NCBI GenBank assembly: GCA_016845105.1 | Contig: JAERTF010000029.1 | Span: forward strand, 1-50,144 | Origin: Bacteroidota bacterium | Lineage (GTDB): Bacteria > Bacteroidota > Bacteroidia > Bacteroidales > F082 | Length of the DNA stretch: 50,144 nt | Direction of reading: 5' to 3' | In this document: piece after piece, positions 1-8,541 of the stretch | Layout of the letters: every line of letters starts with the position of its first letter | Position numbering within the stretch: position 1 is the first letter of the stretch | Program-made: the position numbers and the translations under genes | The notes under the pieces: model-generated | What the model was told of the DNA's origin: nothing | What the model saw: the letters and a program-made list of their open reading frames with translations, nothing else | The model's database searches: none

Positions 1-82
1 CCTTATCTCGCTCTGATTTAAAATGATTTCTACAAGATTCTTCGCTATCAAAATGTGCTGTAAAGCTAAATATATTCATCAT
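1..82 (-). mobile_element. IS1595-family (ISXO2-like) transposase, N-terminal fragment at window edge
   Basis: Read on the minus strand, 82 to 1 opens with two ATG codons and encodes MMNIFSFTAHFDSEESCRNH and onward to the window edge. This closely resembles, from memory, the first residues of IS1595/ISXO2-type transposases of Bacteroidota, which begin MNIFSFTAHF and continue into a zinc ribbon. A GAGGA ribosome-binding-like sequence lies at 95-91. Only about 27 codons are inside the window, so intactness, the zinc ribbon and the DDE-type catalytic residues cannot be judged. The terminal inverted repeat should lie in about 83-169, but it cannot be identified without the other end. Confidence 0.7.
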
Positions 83-169
83 CTCTATTTTCCTCAAAGA
101 TAAGTATTTATATTGAATTATTAGTGTTTACGGACATACAAACTAAAAAATCTTAAAATTGAACAACCA

Positions 170-2212
170 TTATTTAAAAAGTATACGCAAACCACCATTA
201 ATAGCCATACCAGTATCCTGAAACTGCCATGGCATTTTATACTTGTTGTTGGTTAAATTATAAACCTCAACTAAGAAATTAATTGAGAAAGTCTCATTTT
301 CTGCTAATATTTGTGAGGCATATAAATTTATAACTACACCAGGAGTGAATTTCTTTCTTCCTGATTTTGAAGTACTATCATAATATCCACTATTGTAGTT
401 CAATACCGGGCGAAATTGTAGCCCAAATCCTGTTTCCAGTGATATTCCGGCATTTGCAACGTGCTCAGGTGCAAATGGAACCTCTGCTCCATTTTGATCC
501 GGATCCTCATTATTTTCTACAGAAGTTTTCATATAGGTATAATTTACAAACCACGCCAAAAAGTTTCTTACTTGCTGTGAAGTTTCGATTTCAAAACCTG
601 ATGACTTGGTTTTACCTGCATTTATTGATTGTGATTGTGAAGGTGTTTCACTTATCCTTATATCTATTATTGCATCATCAACTTGCATTAAAAAACCTCT
701 TGCAGAAAGATTCAAGTTCTCAAATAATAAGAGGTTCGTTCCCAAATCAATGGCTATTCCTGATTCTGGTTTTAAGTCAGGGTTTGGTAACTGACCATTC
801 ATATTTGGTACTCCTTTGTCGTTGAGCTTTAAAGTTCCTCCCATGGATTTCAATCCGGGAGGCAGAAAACTGTTTCCTGCATTTGTGTAGATCGTAAAGT
901 TTGATTGTACACGATATTTTAAACCAGCACTCCAAAGAAAATTAGAATATTCCGTTTCTGGTTCACCAGGGTTTCCTCCACTTATTAATTCAATATTTGT
1001 TTTAATATAATTATATCGCAAGCCTGCACGTGCTGTTAAACGTCCTATATTAAGTTCTTCCTGAGCATATAAACCTGTTTGAAATGCCCTAGACTTATTT
1101 CCATATAGATTATAACCAACTAATGGATCAGTTGTTGTGTAATATTCAGCGTTTTGATAATCAGCCCCAATAGTTAGCAAATTATCTTTGCCGTGTTTCC
1201 AGGTCAGATTAGCATCTGCCGGAATAATATTTTGTTTTACACCATTAGTTGAAACAAGGCTGTCGACATTATTGTAGATACTTTCCTGCCAAGTACGGTC
1301 ATATATCCTTACTCCAACAGAAGACTGGAAATTGAGTTTATCAGATATTTCTGCCGATTGTGTAATATTTACCGTAGTATAATCATAATCAAAACCCCGA
1401 TAAACCCTGCCTGCATCACCCTGCTGACGAGTTTTATTTAAAAATACACCCAATCTATTATTTTTTTCGTTTCCGTAAAATAAATTGGCTCCTGCGAATA
1501 CTTTTAGTTTTTGATAATTAGGATCTTTTTTCATGTTCAACCATGACCCTTCTGATCCATAATTAGTATAATTTGAGTTTTCAAAATTAATACCTGCAAA
1601 ATAGTTGACATTTTCCTTTACGTTTTGATGATAAGCTTGTGTATTTAAGGTGTTGTATGACCCGTACTTTGTTTGAAGAACCGACTCACGATTATTTATA
1701 TTTTCTTTAAGAATTAGATTTACGGTTCCAGCCAACGGACTTTGATTACCTGCAAAATCCTGTGACAAATAATTAGGATATAGTACAGAAGCCGGCCCTC
1801 GTTGTACCTCAATTCGCTCAATTGCGCGCAGATCCAACGACATAGGATCCATAAAAGCATCAAGAGGAAGCCCATTCAACATGTATGTACTGTACTTTGG
1901 CCCAATACCTGAATATGTTCCCCAGTTTGCATCGTTCCTCGATAAAACAGCGACAGATGAACCTGGTTCCTGAGACAGGATTTCAGCTATATTGTTGTTA
2001 CCCATAATGGAACTTTCAATTGTTTTACTGCTAATAACATCTATTTTTTGAGTTACATTACCAGCTGAACGGTATTGTTTCGAACCTGTAACTACAACCT
2101 CGTCAATAGGAATTGTATCACCAATAAATTCCTGTGAGTACAATGTTGAATGTACGATAATTGATATACAGAAAATAAATACGAGCTTTAAAAACTTCAT
2201 TTCCTTTTTCAT
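170..2212 (-). CDS. TonB-dependent outer-membrane receptor, probable metal or metallophore importer
   Basis: A 680-residue outer-membrane importer powered by TonB. A signal peptide (about residues 1-26, ending LYSQ) is followed by a short TonB-box-like stretch (DEVVVTGSKQ), a plug domain (about 40-165, with the typical IERIEVQRGPASVLYP motif) and a 22-strand-type barrel ending in LRILFK with a terminal aromatic residue, as barrels recognised by BAM do. It lacks the long N-terminal carboxypeptidase-like domain of SusC proteins, so it is a classical siderophore/metal-type receptor. It lies 47 bases downstream of a NikR-like gene on the same strand, and a repeat shared with the nikR upstream region lies just before its ATG. 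This suggests nickel, cobalt or a chelate as cargo, but the substrate is inferred only from context. An in-frame ATG at 2200 is an alternative start. Confidence 0.88.
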   Translation of the reverse strand: MKKEMKFLKLVFIFCISIIVHSTLYSQEFIGDTIPIDEVVVTGSKQYRSAGNVTQKIDVISSKTIESSIMGNNNIAEILSQEPGSSVAVLSRNDANWGTYSGIGPKYSTYMLNGLPLDAFMDPMSLDLRAIERIEVQRGPASVLYPNYLSQDFAGNQSPLAGTVNLILKENINNRESVLQTKYGSYNTLNTQAYHQNVKENVNYFAGINFENSNYTNYGSEGSWLNMKKDPNYQKLKVFAGANLFYGNEKNNRLGVFLNKTRQQGDAGRVYRGFDYDYTTVNITQSAEISDKLNFQSSVGVRIYDRTWQESIYNNVDSLVSTNGVKQNIIPADANLTWKHGKDNLLTIGADYQNAEYYTTTDPLVGYNLYGNKSRAFQTGLYAQEELNIGRLTARAGLRYNYIKTNIELISGGNPGEPETEYSNFLWSAGLKYRVQSNFTIYTNAGNSFLPPGLKSMGGTLKLNDKGVPNMNGQLPNPDLKPESGIAIDLGTNLLLFENLNLSARGFLMQVDDAIIDIRISETPSQSQSINAGKTKSSGFEIETSQQVRNFLAWFVNYTYMKTSVENNEDPDQNGAEVPFAPEHVANAGISLETGFGLQFRPVLNYNSGYYDSTSKSGRKKFTPGVVINLYASQILAENETFSINFLVEVYNLTNNKYKMPWQFQDTGMAINGGLRILFK

Positions 2213-2215
2213 TTA

Positions 2216-2242
2216 ATGTTACTATTTTTAGATTTGTGTTAC
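2216..2242 (-). promoter_or_regulatory. Candidate NikR operator in front of the TonB receptor (direct repeat)
   Basis: On the plus strand ATGTTAC (2216-2222) and GTGTTAC (2236-2242) are separated by 13 bases. The nearer copy sits 3 bases before the receptor ATG at 2212. The same half-sites occur in front of the nikR-like gene with a 14-base gap. GTGTTAC resembles NikR-box half-sites reported for some bacterial groups (recalled, not checked), but the two copies here point the same way. Binding by the adjacent regulator is inferred. Confidence 0.5.
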
Positions 2243-2259
2243 TATGTTTATAAAAAAAT

Positions 2260-2661
2260 TTAATCTGCTCTGCTCATTGTTAGCTTGCCATGTTGAATTC
2301 CTTTTACAGCAATCAGTTTATTCGCTAACTCAGTAAGTTTACTGGCTTTTCCTTTAACCGCAATAATTTCCATGCAAAGGTCATGTTCTAGGTGAAAATG
2401 CAGTGAGGAAAGAATAACACCATGGTAATCATGTTGCAAGTCTGTTAGATTATTTAGTAAGTCTCTTCTGTGGTGGTCATAAACAAGAGTTATAGACCCT
2501 GCAACCAGAATATTTGATTGCCACTTATTGGTAACAATATTGTTATTTATTAATTGCCTAATCGCTTGTGAACGATTTGTAAAATGATTCTCGGAAGCAT
2601 AGTTATCGAGCGCTTCAAGAAGTTCTTTTTCTAATGATACACCAAAACGTACTATTGACAT
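2260..2661 (-). CDS. nikR: NikR-like nickel-responsive transcriptional regulator
   Basis: A 133-residue protein with a ribbon-helix-helix DNA-binding domain at the N terminus (about 1-45, SIVRFGVSLEKELLEALDNY then NRSQAIRQLI) and a C-terminal ACT-like metal-sensing domain. The ACT part has QHDYHG and LHFHLEHDLCMEI, matching the NikR metal-site pattern H-x13-H-x-H-x5-C, with His and Cys spaced as in E. coli NikR H76, H87, H89 and C95. Family members bind Ni(II) as tetramers and usually repress nickel uptake genes. I place the start at ATG 2661, because the upstream in-frame ATG at 2700 would overlap a TATATTTG promoter element (2698-2705). The downstream TonB receptor is the likely target. Other divalent metals are possible. 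Confidence 0.88.
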   Translation of the reverse strand: MSIVRFGVSLEKELLEALDNYASENHFTNRSQAIRQLINNNIVTNKWQSNILVAGSITLVYDHHRRDLLNNLTDLQHDYHGVILSSLHFHLEHDLCMEIIAVKGKASKLTELANKLIAVKGIQHGKLTMSRAD

Positions 2662-2662
2662 T

Positions 2663-2690
2663 GTGTTACCTTTTTTTAATTTGTTGTTAC
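2663..2690 (-). promoter_or_regulatory. Candidate NikR autoregulatory operator (direct repeat)
   Basis: Plus-strand GTGTTAC (2663-2669) and TTGTTAC (2684-2690) are 14 bases apart, directly before the nikR ATG at 2661 and immediately downstream of a -7-like element at 2698-2705. A bound repressor would cover the expected transcription start. The arrangement matches the repeat before the TonB receptor. Confidence 0.5.
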
Positions 2691-2697
2691 CGGATGG

Positions 2698-2705
2698 CAA
2701 ATATA
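2698..2705 (-). promoter_or_regulatory. -7-like promoter element for nikR
   Basis: The minus strand reads TATATTTG, a perfect fit to the Bacteroidota TAnnTTTG -7 box. No clear TTG box is visible about 19-22 bases upstream. Its position excludes the longer nikR reading frame as the main translated form. Confidence 0.4.
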
Positions 2706-2746
2706 GTATTAAATTAAAAATCGGAGCTGTTTTTCACTTTTAATTG

Positions 2747-2754
2747 TAATTTTG
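2747..2754 (+). promoter_or_regulatory. -7-like promoter element for ptb-buk
   Basis: TAATTTTG fits TAnnTTTG and lies 77 bases before the ptb ATG. The resulting leader would contain a small GGGG/CCCC stem (2765-2784). No -33 TTG box is evident. Confidence 0.35.
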
Positions 2755-2831
2755 CAAAAAATTTGGGGGCAACGAAATTACCCCTTTACAATGTTCATTT
2801 TTATTATAAATCACAAATAGAATAAAGTATA

Positions 2832-3728
2832 ATGATTGAAAATCTTTCACAGCTGGTTGATCTTGCAAAAAACAAGCGGAAAAGGAAAATTGCTGTTGCA
2901 GCAGCAGGTGATTATCATGTATTGGAGGCAATTTCAAATGCCACCACAGAAGGAATTATCGAACCCATTTTAGTTGGAGATGAGGCTGAAATAATTAGAA
3001 TTTCCAAAGAAATCAAATTTGATTTGGAGCATATTCGTGTAGTAAATATTCCGGATTCATATGAAGCTTCATTGGAAGCAACAAAAATTGTTGGAGAAGG
3101 AGATGCTGAGATTCTCATGAAAGGACTTGTTAGCTCAGGACTATTGCTTAAAGCTGTTCTTAATAAGGAATTTGGTTTACGTACTGGTTCTTTATTAAGC
3201 CATGTTGCTCTTTTCGAAACTCCATATTATCATAAATTACTGGGGGTTACTGATGCCGCAATGAATGTTGACCCGGGTCTTGAAGAAAAGATTGACATCA
3301 TTAAAAATGCTGTTAAAGTCTTTCATGGTCTAAATAATCTTGAACCAAAGGTGGCCATTATTGGATCAGTTGAAACAATTAATCCAAAAATGGAAGCAAC
3401 AATGCATGCAGCTACCATTTCAATGATGAACTACAGAAATCAAATAAAAGGATGCATTATTGATGGACCTCTAGCCTTGGATGGAGCGATATCAAAAGAA
3501 GCTGCCGAACTAAAACATATTAGAAGTGATGTTGCCGGTGATGCTGACTTGATACTGGCCCCAGATATTAATGGAGCAAATATCTTATATAAATCATTAA
3601 ACTTTTTAGGTGGTGCTACTGCGGCGGCTGTTATAATGGGTGCTAAAGTACCAATCGTATTAACATCGAGAGGAGATACTGAAAAAAGTAAATTCTTATC
3701 AATTGCACTTGCTGCAGCAATTACTTAA
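2832..3728 (+). CDS. ptb: Phosphate butyryltransferase
   Basis: A 298-residue cytosolic enzyme of the PTA/PTB family, which converts butyryl-CoA (or branched acyl-CoA) and phosphate to acyl-phosphate and CoA. Length and order of conserved blocks fit Ptb: an N-terminal KIAVAAAGDYHVLEAI block, a central MKGLVSSGLLLKAVL and LLGVTDAAMN region, and a C-terminal GPLALDGAIS, LAPDINGANI and MGAKVPIVLTSR segment. It is followed after 32 bases by butyrate kinase, the usual two-gene operon producing ATP and a short-chain acid. The pairing with buk, and the length, argue against phosphate acetyltransferase. Chain-length preference cannot be read from sequence. Confidence 0.93.
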   Translation: MIENLSQLVDLAKNKRKRKIAVAAAGDYHVLEAISNATTEGIIEPILVGDEAEIIRISKEIKFDLEHIRVVNIPDSYEASLEATKIVGEGDAEILMKGLVSSGLLLKAVLNKEFGLRTGSLLSHVALFETPYYHKLLGVTDAAMNVDPGLEEKIDIIKNAVKVFHGLNNLEPKVAIIGSVETINPKMEATMHAATISMMNYRNQIKGCIIDGPLALDGAISKEAAELKHIRSDVAGDADLILAPDINGANILYKSLNFLGGATAAAVIMGAKVPIVLTSRGDTEKSKFLSIALAAAIT

Positions 3729-3760
3729 TAATTTAAATTAATTACCAGCAGTTTCAACAA

Positions 3761-4834
3761 ATGGAAACCGTATATATATTAGCGATAAACCCTGGCTCAA
3801 CATCTACTAAAATTGCGGTATATGCTGATACAAGTCCTGTATTTATCCAAACAATACGTCATACAGCTGAAGAATTAGCTCCTTATGATCTTGTTACTGA
3901 CCAGTTTAACTTTCGTAAGGAACTAATTCTTAAAGAGCTGGATGGTGCTGAAATCCCTCTAAAACAGATAAAAGTTGTTATGGGGCGGGGCGGCCTTCTT
4001 AAGCCTGTTGAATCTGGTATTATAGCCGTTAGCGACAAAATGGTACAGGACTTGGAGAATTGTACCTTTGGAGAACATGCAAGTAATTTGGGTGGTTTGA
4101 TTTCATATGATTTGGCAAAATCACTACCCGATGCCAATGCATATATAAGTAATCCTGTTGTTGTTGATGAGTTGGATGATCTTGCAAGATTGTCCGGACA
4201 CCCGCTACTTCCTCGTCGATCAATATTTCATGCCTTGAATCAAAAGGCTGTTGCTCGTGAGCACGCCAAATCGATAATGAGAAAGTATGAAGATCTAAAC
4301 CTAATTGTAATTCACCTTGGTGGTGGAATAACAGTTGGTGCACATAAAAAAGGTCGTGTTGTAGATGTAAATCAAGGCTTGGATGGTGATGGCCCTTTTT
4401 CACCTGAACGTACCGGTACACTCCCTGTTGGTGATTTAGTAAGACTTTGTTTTAGTGGTGAATACACCCAAAAACAAATTATGAAGATGATAAAAGGTGA
4501 AGGGGGATTAGTTGCTTACCTGGGTACAAATAGCGCTTATGAAGTTGAGCAGCGAATAGTAGCTGGTGACAACCAGGCCAAATACATTTATGACGGAATG
4601 GCTTATCAAATAGCCAAAGAAGTTGGTGGAATGGTCGCAGTATTGCGTTCGGACGTGGATGGAATTTTAATAACAGGAGGCATTGCACACGACAAATACT
4701 TTGTTAATCAAATAATCTCGTATGTTCATCGAATGGCGCCGGTTCACGTATATCCAGGTGAGGATGAAATGAGAGCTTTGGCAATGAACGGACTTAGATT
4801 ACTTTTAGGAGAAGTAGAAGCCAGAGACTACTAG
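3761..4834 (+). CDS. buk: Butyrate kinase
   Basis: A 357-residue acetate/butyrate kinase of the ASKHA fold, transferring phosphate from butyryl-phosphate to ADP. The N-terminal phosphate loop reads ILAINPGSTSTKIAVY (about residues 6-21). The adenosine-binding region has VIHLGGGITVGAHKKGRVVD, followed by the GPFSPERTGTLP segment and the C-terminal LITGGIAHDKYF loop typical of Buk. It is the second gene of the ptb-buk operon. Together the two enzymes give one ATP per acyl-CoA at the end of fermentation. Branched-chain acids may also be substrates in this family. Confidence 0.94.
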   Translation: METVYILAINPGSTSTKIAVYADTSPVFIQTIRHTAEELAPYDLVTDQFNFRKELILKELDGAEIPLKQIKVVMGRGGLLKPVESGIIAVSDKMVQDLENCTFGEHASNLGGLISYDLAKSLPDANAYISNPVVVDELDDLARLSGHPLLPRRSIFHALNQKAVAREHAKSIMRKYEDLNLIVIHLGGGITVGAHKKGRVVDVNQGLDGDGPFSPERTGTLPVGDLVRLCFSGEYTQKQIMKMIKGEGGLVAYLGTNSAYEVEQRIVAGDNQAKYIYDGMAYQIAKEVGGMVAVLRSDVDGILITGGIAHDKYFVNQIISYVHRMAPVHVYPGEDEMRALAMNGLRLLLGEVEARDY

Positions 4835-4844
4835 TAGATTTTCT

Positions 4845-4852
4845 TATTTTTG
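4845..4852 (+). promoter_or_regulatory. -7-like promoter element upstream of the first Asp-box protein
   Basis: TATTTTTG fits TAnnTTTG, 96 bases before the ATG at 4949 and just after the buk stop codon. No matching -33 box is obvious. Confidence 0.3.
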
Positions 4853-4948
4853 CCACCGTTACTATGATATTTAGCAGGTTGCTCCCATACAACCCTATTT
4901 TGCTTTACCATGTCATATCGACATAAATATAACATTAAAAATAACAAA

Positions 4949-7900
4949 ATGCGGAAATTATTATTCTTTTCATTTGCTGCTATCTTGATATTTACTGCAG
5001 TTAATTGGGCAATTAGTGACTCTTCTGATACTGAAAGAGAAAGAAGAGCGAAAGTAAATACACGAATTGACAATAATGGATATTGGAAAAAAATGGCAAA
5101 GGAAGGCCTTGCTGTTTTAAATCCAGTGGTTGAAGTTCCTGAAGCAGTTTATACTGGAAGTAGGATCAATTCCAGGGCTGTTCGTTATGATAATTCACCC
5201 GATGTTCCCGTTACAACAGAACCATCGACCCAAAGTGAGAATTCTATCTTTATTGATCCAAACGATAATATGGTTGCTTTTAATTCAAATAACTCTACAC
5301 CAGCTAATGGCGGATCAGTTTACGGTGCAAATTACCTTTACACGTTTGATTTTGCAAGCACATGGGCAGGTGATATTCATGGCCCTAATGGGAGTAATAG
5401 TGGTGATCCAGCAACTTGTATAGGAACTGATGGTAGATGGTATGTGGGATACATAGGCACCGGAAGTGGTCAGGATATTTCATATTCTGATGACAAGGGA
5501 GAAACATGGACTAAGGTTCAAGTTGCCCCAAAACCTGGTACAGGCTGGGGTGATTTGGCAGATAAAAATCACATGTGGATTGATGCCAAAGAAGGCAGCC
5601 CATATGAAAACCACTTATACAATGCCTGGACAGATTTTGGAGGCCCCAACAATAATCAAGTTGTTCTTAAAAGATCAACTGATAAGGGTGAGTCATGGGA
5701 CCCAAAAGTTAATTTAAGTCAGGCAATTAGTACTTCTGGACATAATCAGGGAGTAAATATAAGCACGGGGCCAAATGGTGAAGTTTATGCTGTTTGGACA
5801 ATTTATGATAACTGGCCAAATGATGAAAACTCAATGGGAATGGCTCGTTCTTTTGATGGGGGTGCCACATGGGAATCAGCATACAGAATCATTGATAATA
5901 TTAAAGGAATTCGGAATTCAGGAGTTCCACAAAACATGCGTGTTAATTCATTTCCTGTAATGGCAGTTGATGCAAGTAATGGTCCCAATAGTGGAAATAT
6001 TTATGTTGTTTGGACAAATAGTGGTGTTCCTGGTGTTAATACTGGCAGCGATAAAGACATTTACCTCATTAAATCTACTGATGAAGGACTTACATGGAGT
6101 GATCCCATTAGAGTTAATCAAGATCCAATTGGCCAGGGAAAAACACATTATCTACCTTGGATTACTTGTGATGCATCAAGTGGAGTTCTAAGTGTAATTT
6201 TTTATGACAATAGAAATACGTCACCCTCACAGGCCGAAGCATGGGTAGCAGTTTCAACAAACGGCGGAGAATCATGGGAGGACTTTAAAGTAAGTGATGT
6301 AGCCTTTACTCCATCACCAATTCCTGGATTGGCTTCTGGATATTTTGGTGATTATCTTGCAATCCATTCAAGTGAAGGAAAAGTTTATCCTTGCTGGACT
6401 GATAATAGAACAGGAACAGCAATGACCTATGTTAGTGTTTTTGAAACTCTTGATATTATAGCACCTTCCGGACTTACTGCAAATACCGATCAGGAAACTG
6501 GTGAATGTAACTTGCAGTGGGACTTCAATGGAACTACTGGATTTGATTATTTTAACATTTACAGAAATGATGTGCTAGTTACCACGACTACAGAATTAAC
6601 ATATTCTGATCAATTAACTGACTATGGTTATTACGATTACGAAATTACAGCTATCTACAGTGGCAGTATTGAATCAACAGGAACTACTGATCAAACACAG
6701 TTTGGTAGTTCATCTATTGAGATTTCTCCTACTGAATTTACTACTGTTGTATATCCCGAAGAAACTGAAACTCAAATAATGAAGATTAAAAACACTGGTG
6801 TTCTTGATCTTGATTTCTCCTTATCTCCTTTCTTCAAAAAATCAAATAATAGCAATTATCAAATAGCTAAAGGTGGTGGTGGTGAGTATATTTACGAGGT
6901 TAGATTAAGTAATTTGTTAGTCACTTCCGGTAGCAATTACTATTCTGATTATTCAAATGTTATTGCAAACATTGATGCATCTCAATCCTATCCGATTGAA
7001 GTCATTAGTCAAAATCCATACGAAGGTGATCAGTGTGTTGTTTGGATCGATCTGGATCAAAATGGTAAGTACGATGAAGAGCCTTATGTATTAAATGATG
7101 ATGATAACTTTGGTACTTTCAGAGGTGTAATTAATCTAAAGAAGGGTACAAAACAAGGCATTACAGGTATGAGAATCCGTTTGGCGGGAACAGAAACTCT
7201 TTCGGCTTACGGTGATACTGAATATGGCGAAGTTGAAGATTATTTAGTTGCAATTGCCAGCTGGTTATCACTTGATCCAGATAATGGTATTATCCCTCCA
7301 GGCGATTCAATGATGATAGATGTCACTTTTGATGCCAGTGGGATGACACAAGGTACTTATATGGATGACGTAATTTTAATAACAAATGACATTGAAAATC
7401 CTGGATATACAATTGATTTCACAATGCATATAACAGATATACTATTAACAGCCTCTGCAAATCCAATGGAGTTATGTGTTGGGGGGTCAACTCAATTAGA
7501 AGCCATTGTTAGTGGTGGATCAGGCACATACACTTATTCATGGACGTCAATTCCTGAGGGGTTTAGTTCATCCGAACCCAACCCTATAGCTGAACCCATG
7601 GAAAATACAGAATATCACGTTTCGGTATTTGATGGATCAATAACAATTGAATCATCGGTTTCAATTATCGTATATGATGTGCCAATTGTTAACTTAGGTG
7701 GTAATCAAATCCTCTGTGGAGAAACACAAACCGAACTTAACGCCGGTAATCCTGATGCAACATATCTATGGTCAACAGGTGATACTACTCAAACAATTAC
7801 AGCAACTGGCACAGGACCTACTATTTTCTGGGCAAAGGTTACAAATGTATCTGGTTGCTCAACAATTGATACCGTGACAATTAATTTTGCTTCTATTCCT

Positions 7901-8401
7901 GTTGTGGATTTGGGCTCTGATACAACAATTTGCGGTGGACAAGATATTATATTAGATGCAGGAAACCCAGGATCAGAGTTTTTATGGTCAAACCTTGAAA
8001 CTAGTCAAACTATCCTTGCTGACACATTAGGTCACGGATTCGGGATTCGGGAATATGGTGTTATGGTTACAAATGAATTTGGATGCACAGGTGAAGGAGA
8101 AGTAAATGTAGAATTTTTAGATTGTACAGGTGTTATCGAAATAAGCTCAATTAACCTAAAAACATTTCCTAATCCTACAAATGGAGTCTTCACCATTGAG
8201 TTTGATAACGAGGCAAATAATCCCGTTGACATTGTAGTACTAAATAGTTCAGGAAAAATTGTTTTTTCAAAAGAAAATGTAAATGAAGCCGGATCCAATA
8301 ATCGGAAAATTGATATCAGCAATTTTGCCGCTGGTATTTATACTATTTCTGTTTCAATAAAAGGCAAAGACTACACAAGTAGAATTGTATTGAGAAAATA
8401 G
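4949..8401 (+). CDS. T9SS-secreted Asp-box propeller protein with GEVED and Ig-like domains (paralogue 1)
   Basis: A roughly 1150-residue secreted protein. The ATG at 4949 is chosen because MRKLLFFSFAAILIFTAV starts a good signal peptide; an in-frame ATG at 4910 would add 13 polar residues. Five Asp-box (BNR) motifs of type SxDxGxTW lie near residues 178, 243, 300, 375 and 436, indicating a sialidase-like beta-propeller. They are followed by a fibronectin III-like segment (about 505-585), a GEVED domain (about 640-765, ending GEVEDYLV), an abnormal-spindle-like beta domain, Ig/PKD-like modules with the recurring VDLGSDTTIC pattern, and a T9SS type A sorting domain from about 1067 (FPNPTNGVFTIEF to the end). 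Surface attachment or release through T9SS is expected. I see no proof of sialidase catalysis. The next gene is its paralogue. Confidence 0.88.
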   Translation: MRKLLFFSFAAILIFTAVNWAISDSSDTERERRAKVNTRIDNNGYWKKMAKEGLAVLNPVVEVPEAVYTGSRINSRAVRYDNSPDVPVTTEPSTQSENSIFIDPNDNMVAFNSNNSTPANGGSVYGANYLYTFDFASTWAGDIHGPNGSNSGDPATCIGTDGRWYVGYIGTGSGQDISYSDDKGETWTKVQVAPKPGTGWGDLADKNHMWIDAKEGSPYENHLYNAWTDFGGPNNNQVVLKRSTDKGESWDPKVNLSQAISTSGHNQGVNISTGPNGEVYAVWTIYDNWPNDENSMGMARSFDGGATWESAYRIIDNIKGIRNSGVPQNMRVNSFPVMAVDASNGPNSGNIYVVWTNSGVPGVNTGSDKDIYLIKSTDEGLTWSDPIRVNQDPIGQGKTHYLPWITCDASSGVLSVIFYDNRNTSPSQAEAWVAVSTNGGESWEDFKVSDVAFTPSPIPGLASGYFGDYLAIHSSEGKVYPCWTDNRTGTAMTYVSVFETLDIIAPSGLTANTDQETGECNLQWDFNGTTGFDYFNIYRNDVLVTTTTELTYSDQLTDYGYYDYEITAIYSGSIESTGTTDQTQFGSSSIEISPTEFTTVVYPEETETQIMKIKNTGVLDLDFSLSPFFKKSNNSNYQIAKGGGGEYIYEVRLSNLLVTSGSNYYSDYSNVIANIDASQSYPIEVISQNPYEGDQCVVWIDLDQNGKYDEEPYVLNDDDNFGTFRGVINLKKGTKQGITGMRIRLAGTETLSAYGDTEYGEVEDYLVAIASWLSLDPDNGIIPPGDSMMIDVTFDASGMTQGTYMDDVILITNDIENPGYTIDFTMHITDILLTASANPMELCVGGSTQLEAIVSGGSGTYTYSWTSIPEGFSSSEPNPIAEPMENTEYHVSVFDGSITIESSVSIIVYDVPIVNLGGNQILCGETQTELNAGNPDATYLWSTGDTTQTITATGTGPTIFWAKVTNVSGCSTIDTVTINFASIPVVDLGSDTTICGGQDIILDAGNPGSEFLWSNLETSQTILADTLGHGFGIREYGVMVTNEFGCTGEGEVNVEFLDCTGVIEISSINLKTFPNPTNGVFTIEFDNEANNPVDIVVLNSSGKIVFSKENVNEAGSNNRKIDISNFAAGIYTISVSIKGKDYTSRIVLRK

Positions 8402-8423
8402 TAAATCTAAACTGATTTTTAAC

Positions 8424-8462
8424 AAAGGGTTATCGAACGTAAGTGTGGTAGCCCTTTTTTTT
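8424..8462 (+). terminator. Rho-independent terminator after paralogue 1
   Basis: AAAGGGTTA (8424-8432) pairs with TAGCCCTTT (8449-8457) with one G-T wobble, followed by a T run to 8462. It separates the two tandem paralogues transcriptionally. Confidence 0.7.
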
Positions 8463-8541
8463 ATGTTTTGTTTTCATGCAACTAATTAGTCAATAGTTTT
8501 ATCAATTATACTATATTGCGTACTATTTAATTGATATTGAA

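Noticed and set aside
2763..2784. GGGGG/CCCC stem in the ptb leader as a riboswitch or attenuator
   Set aside because: Stem of only 4 G-C pairs with an 11-base loop and no T run or conserved aptamer sequence.
2740..2937. Minus-strand open frame overlapping the start of ptb
   Set aside because: Low-complexity sequence overlapping the ptb start and leader; no family resemblance and no promoter of its own.
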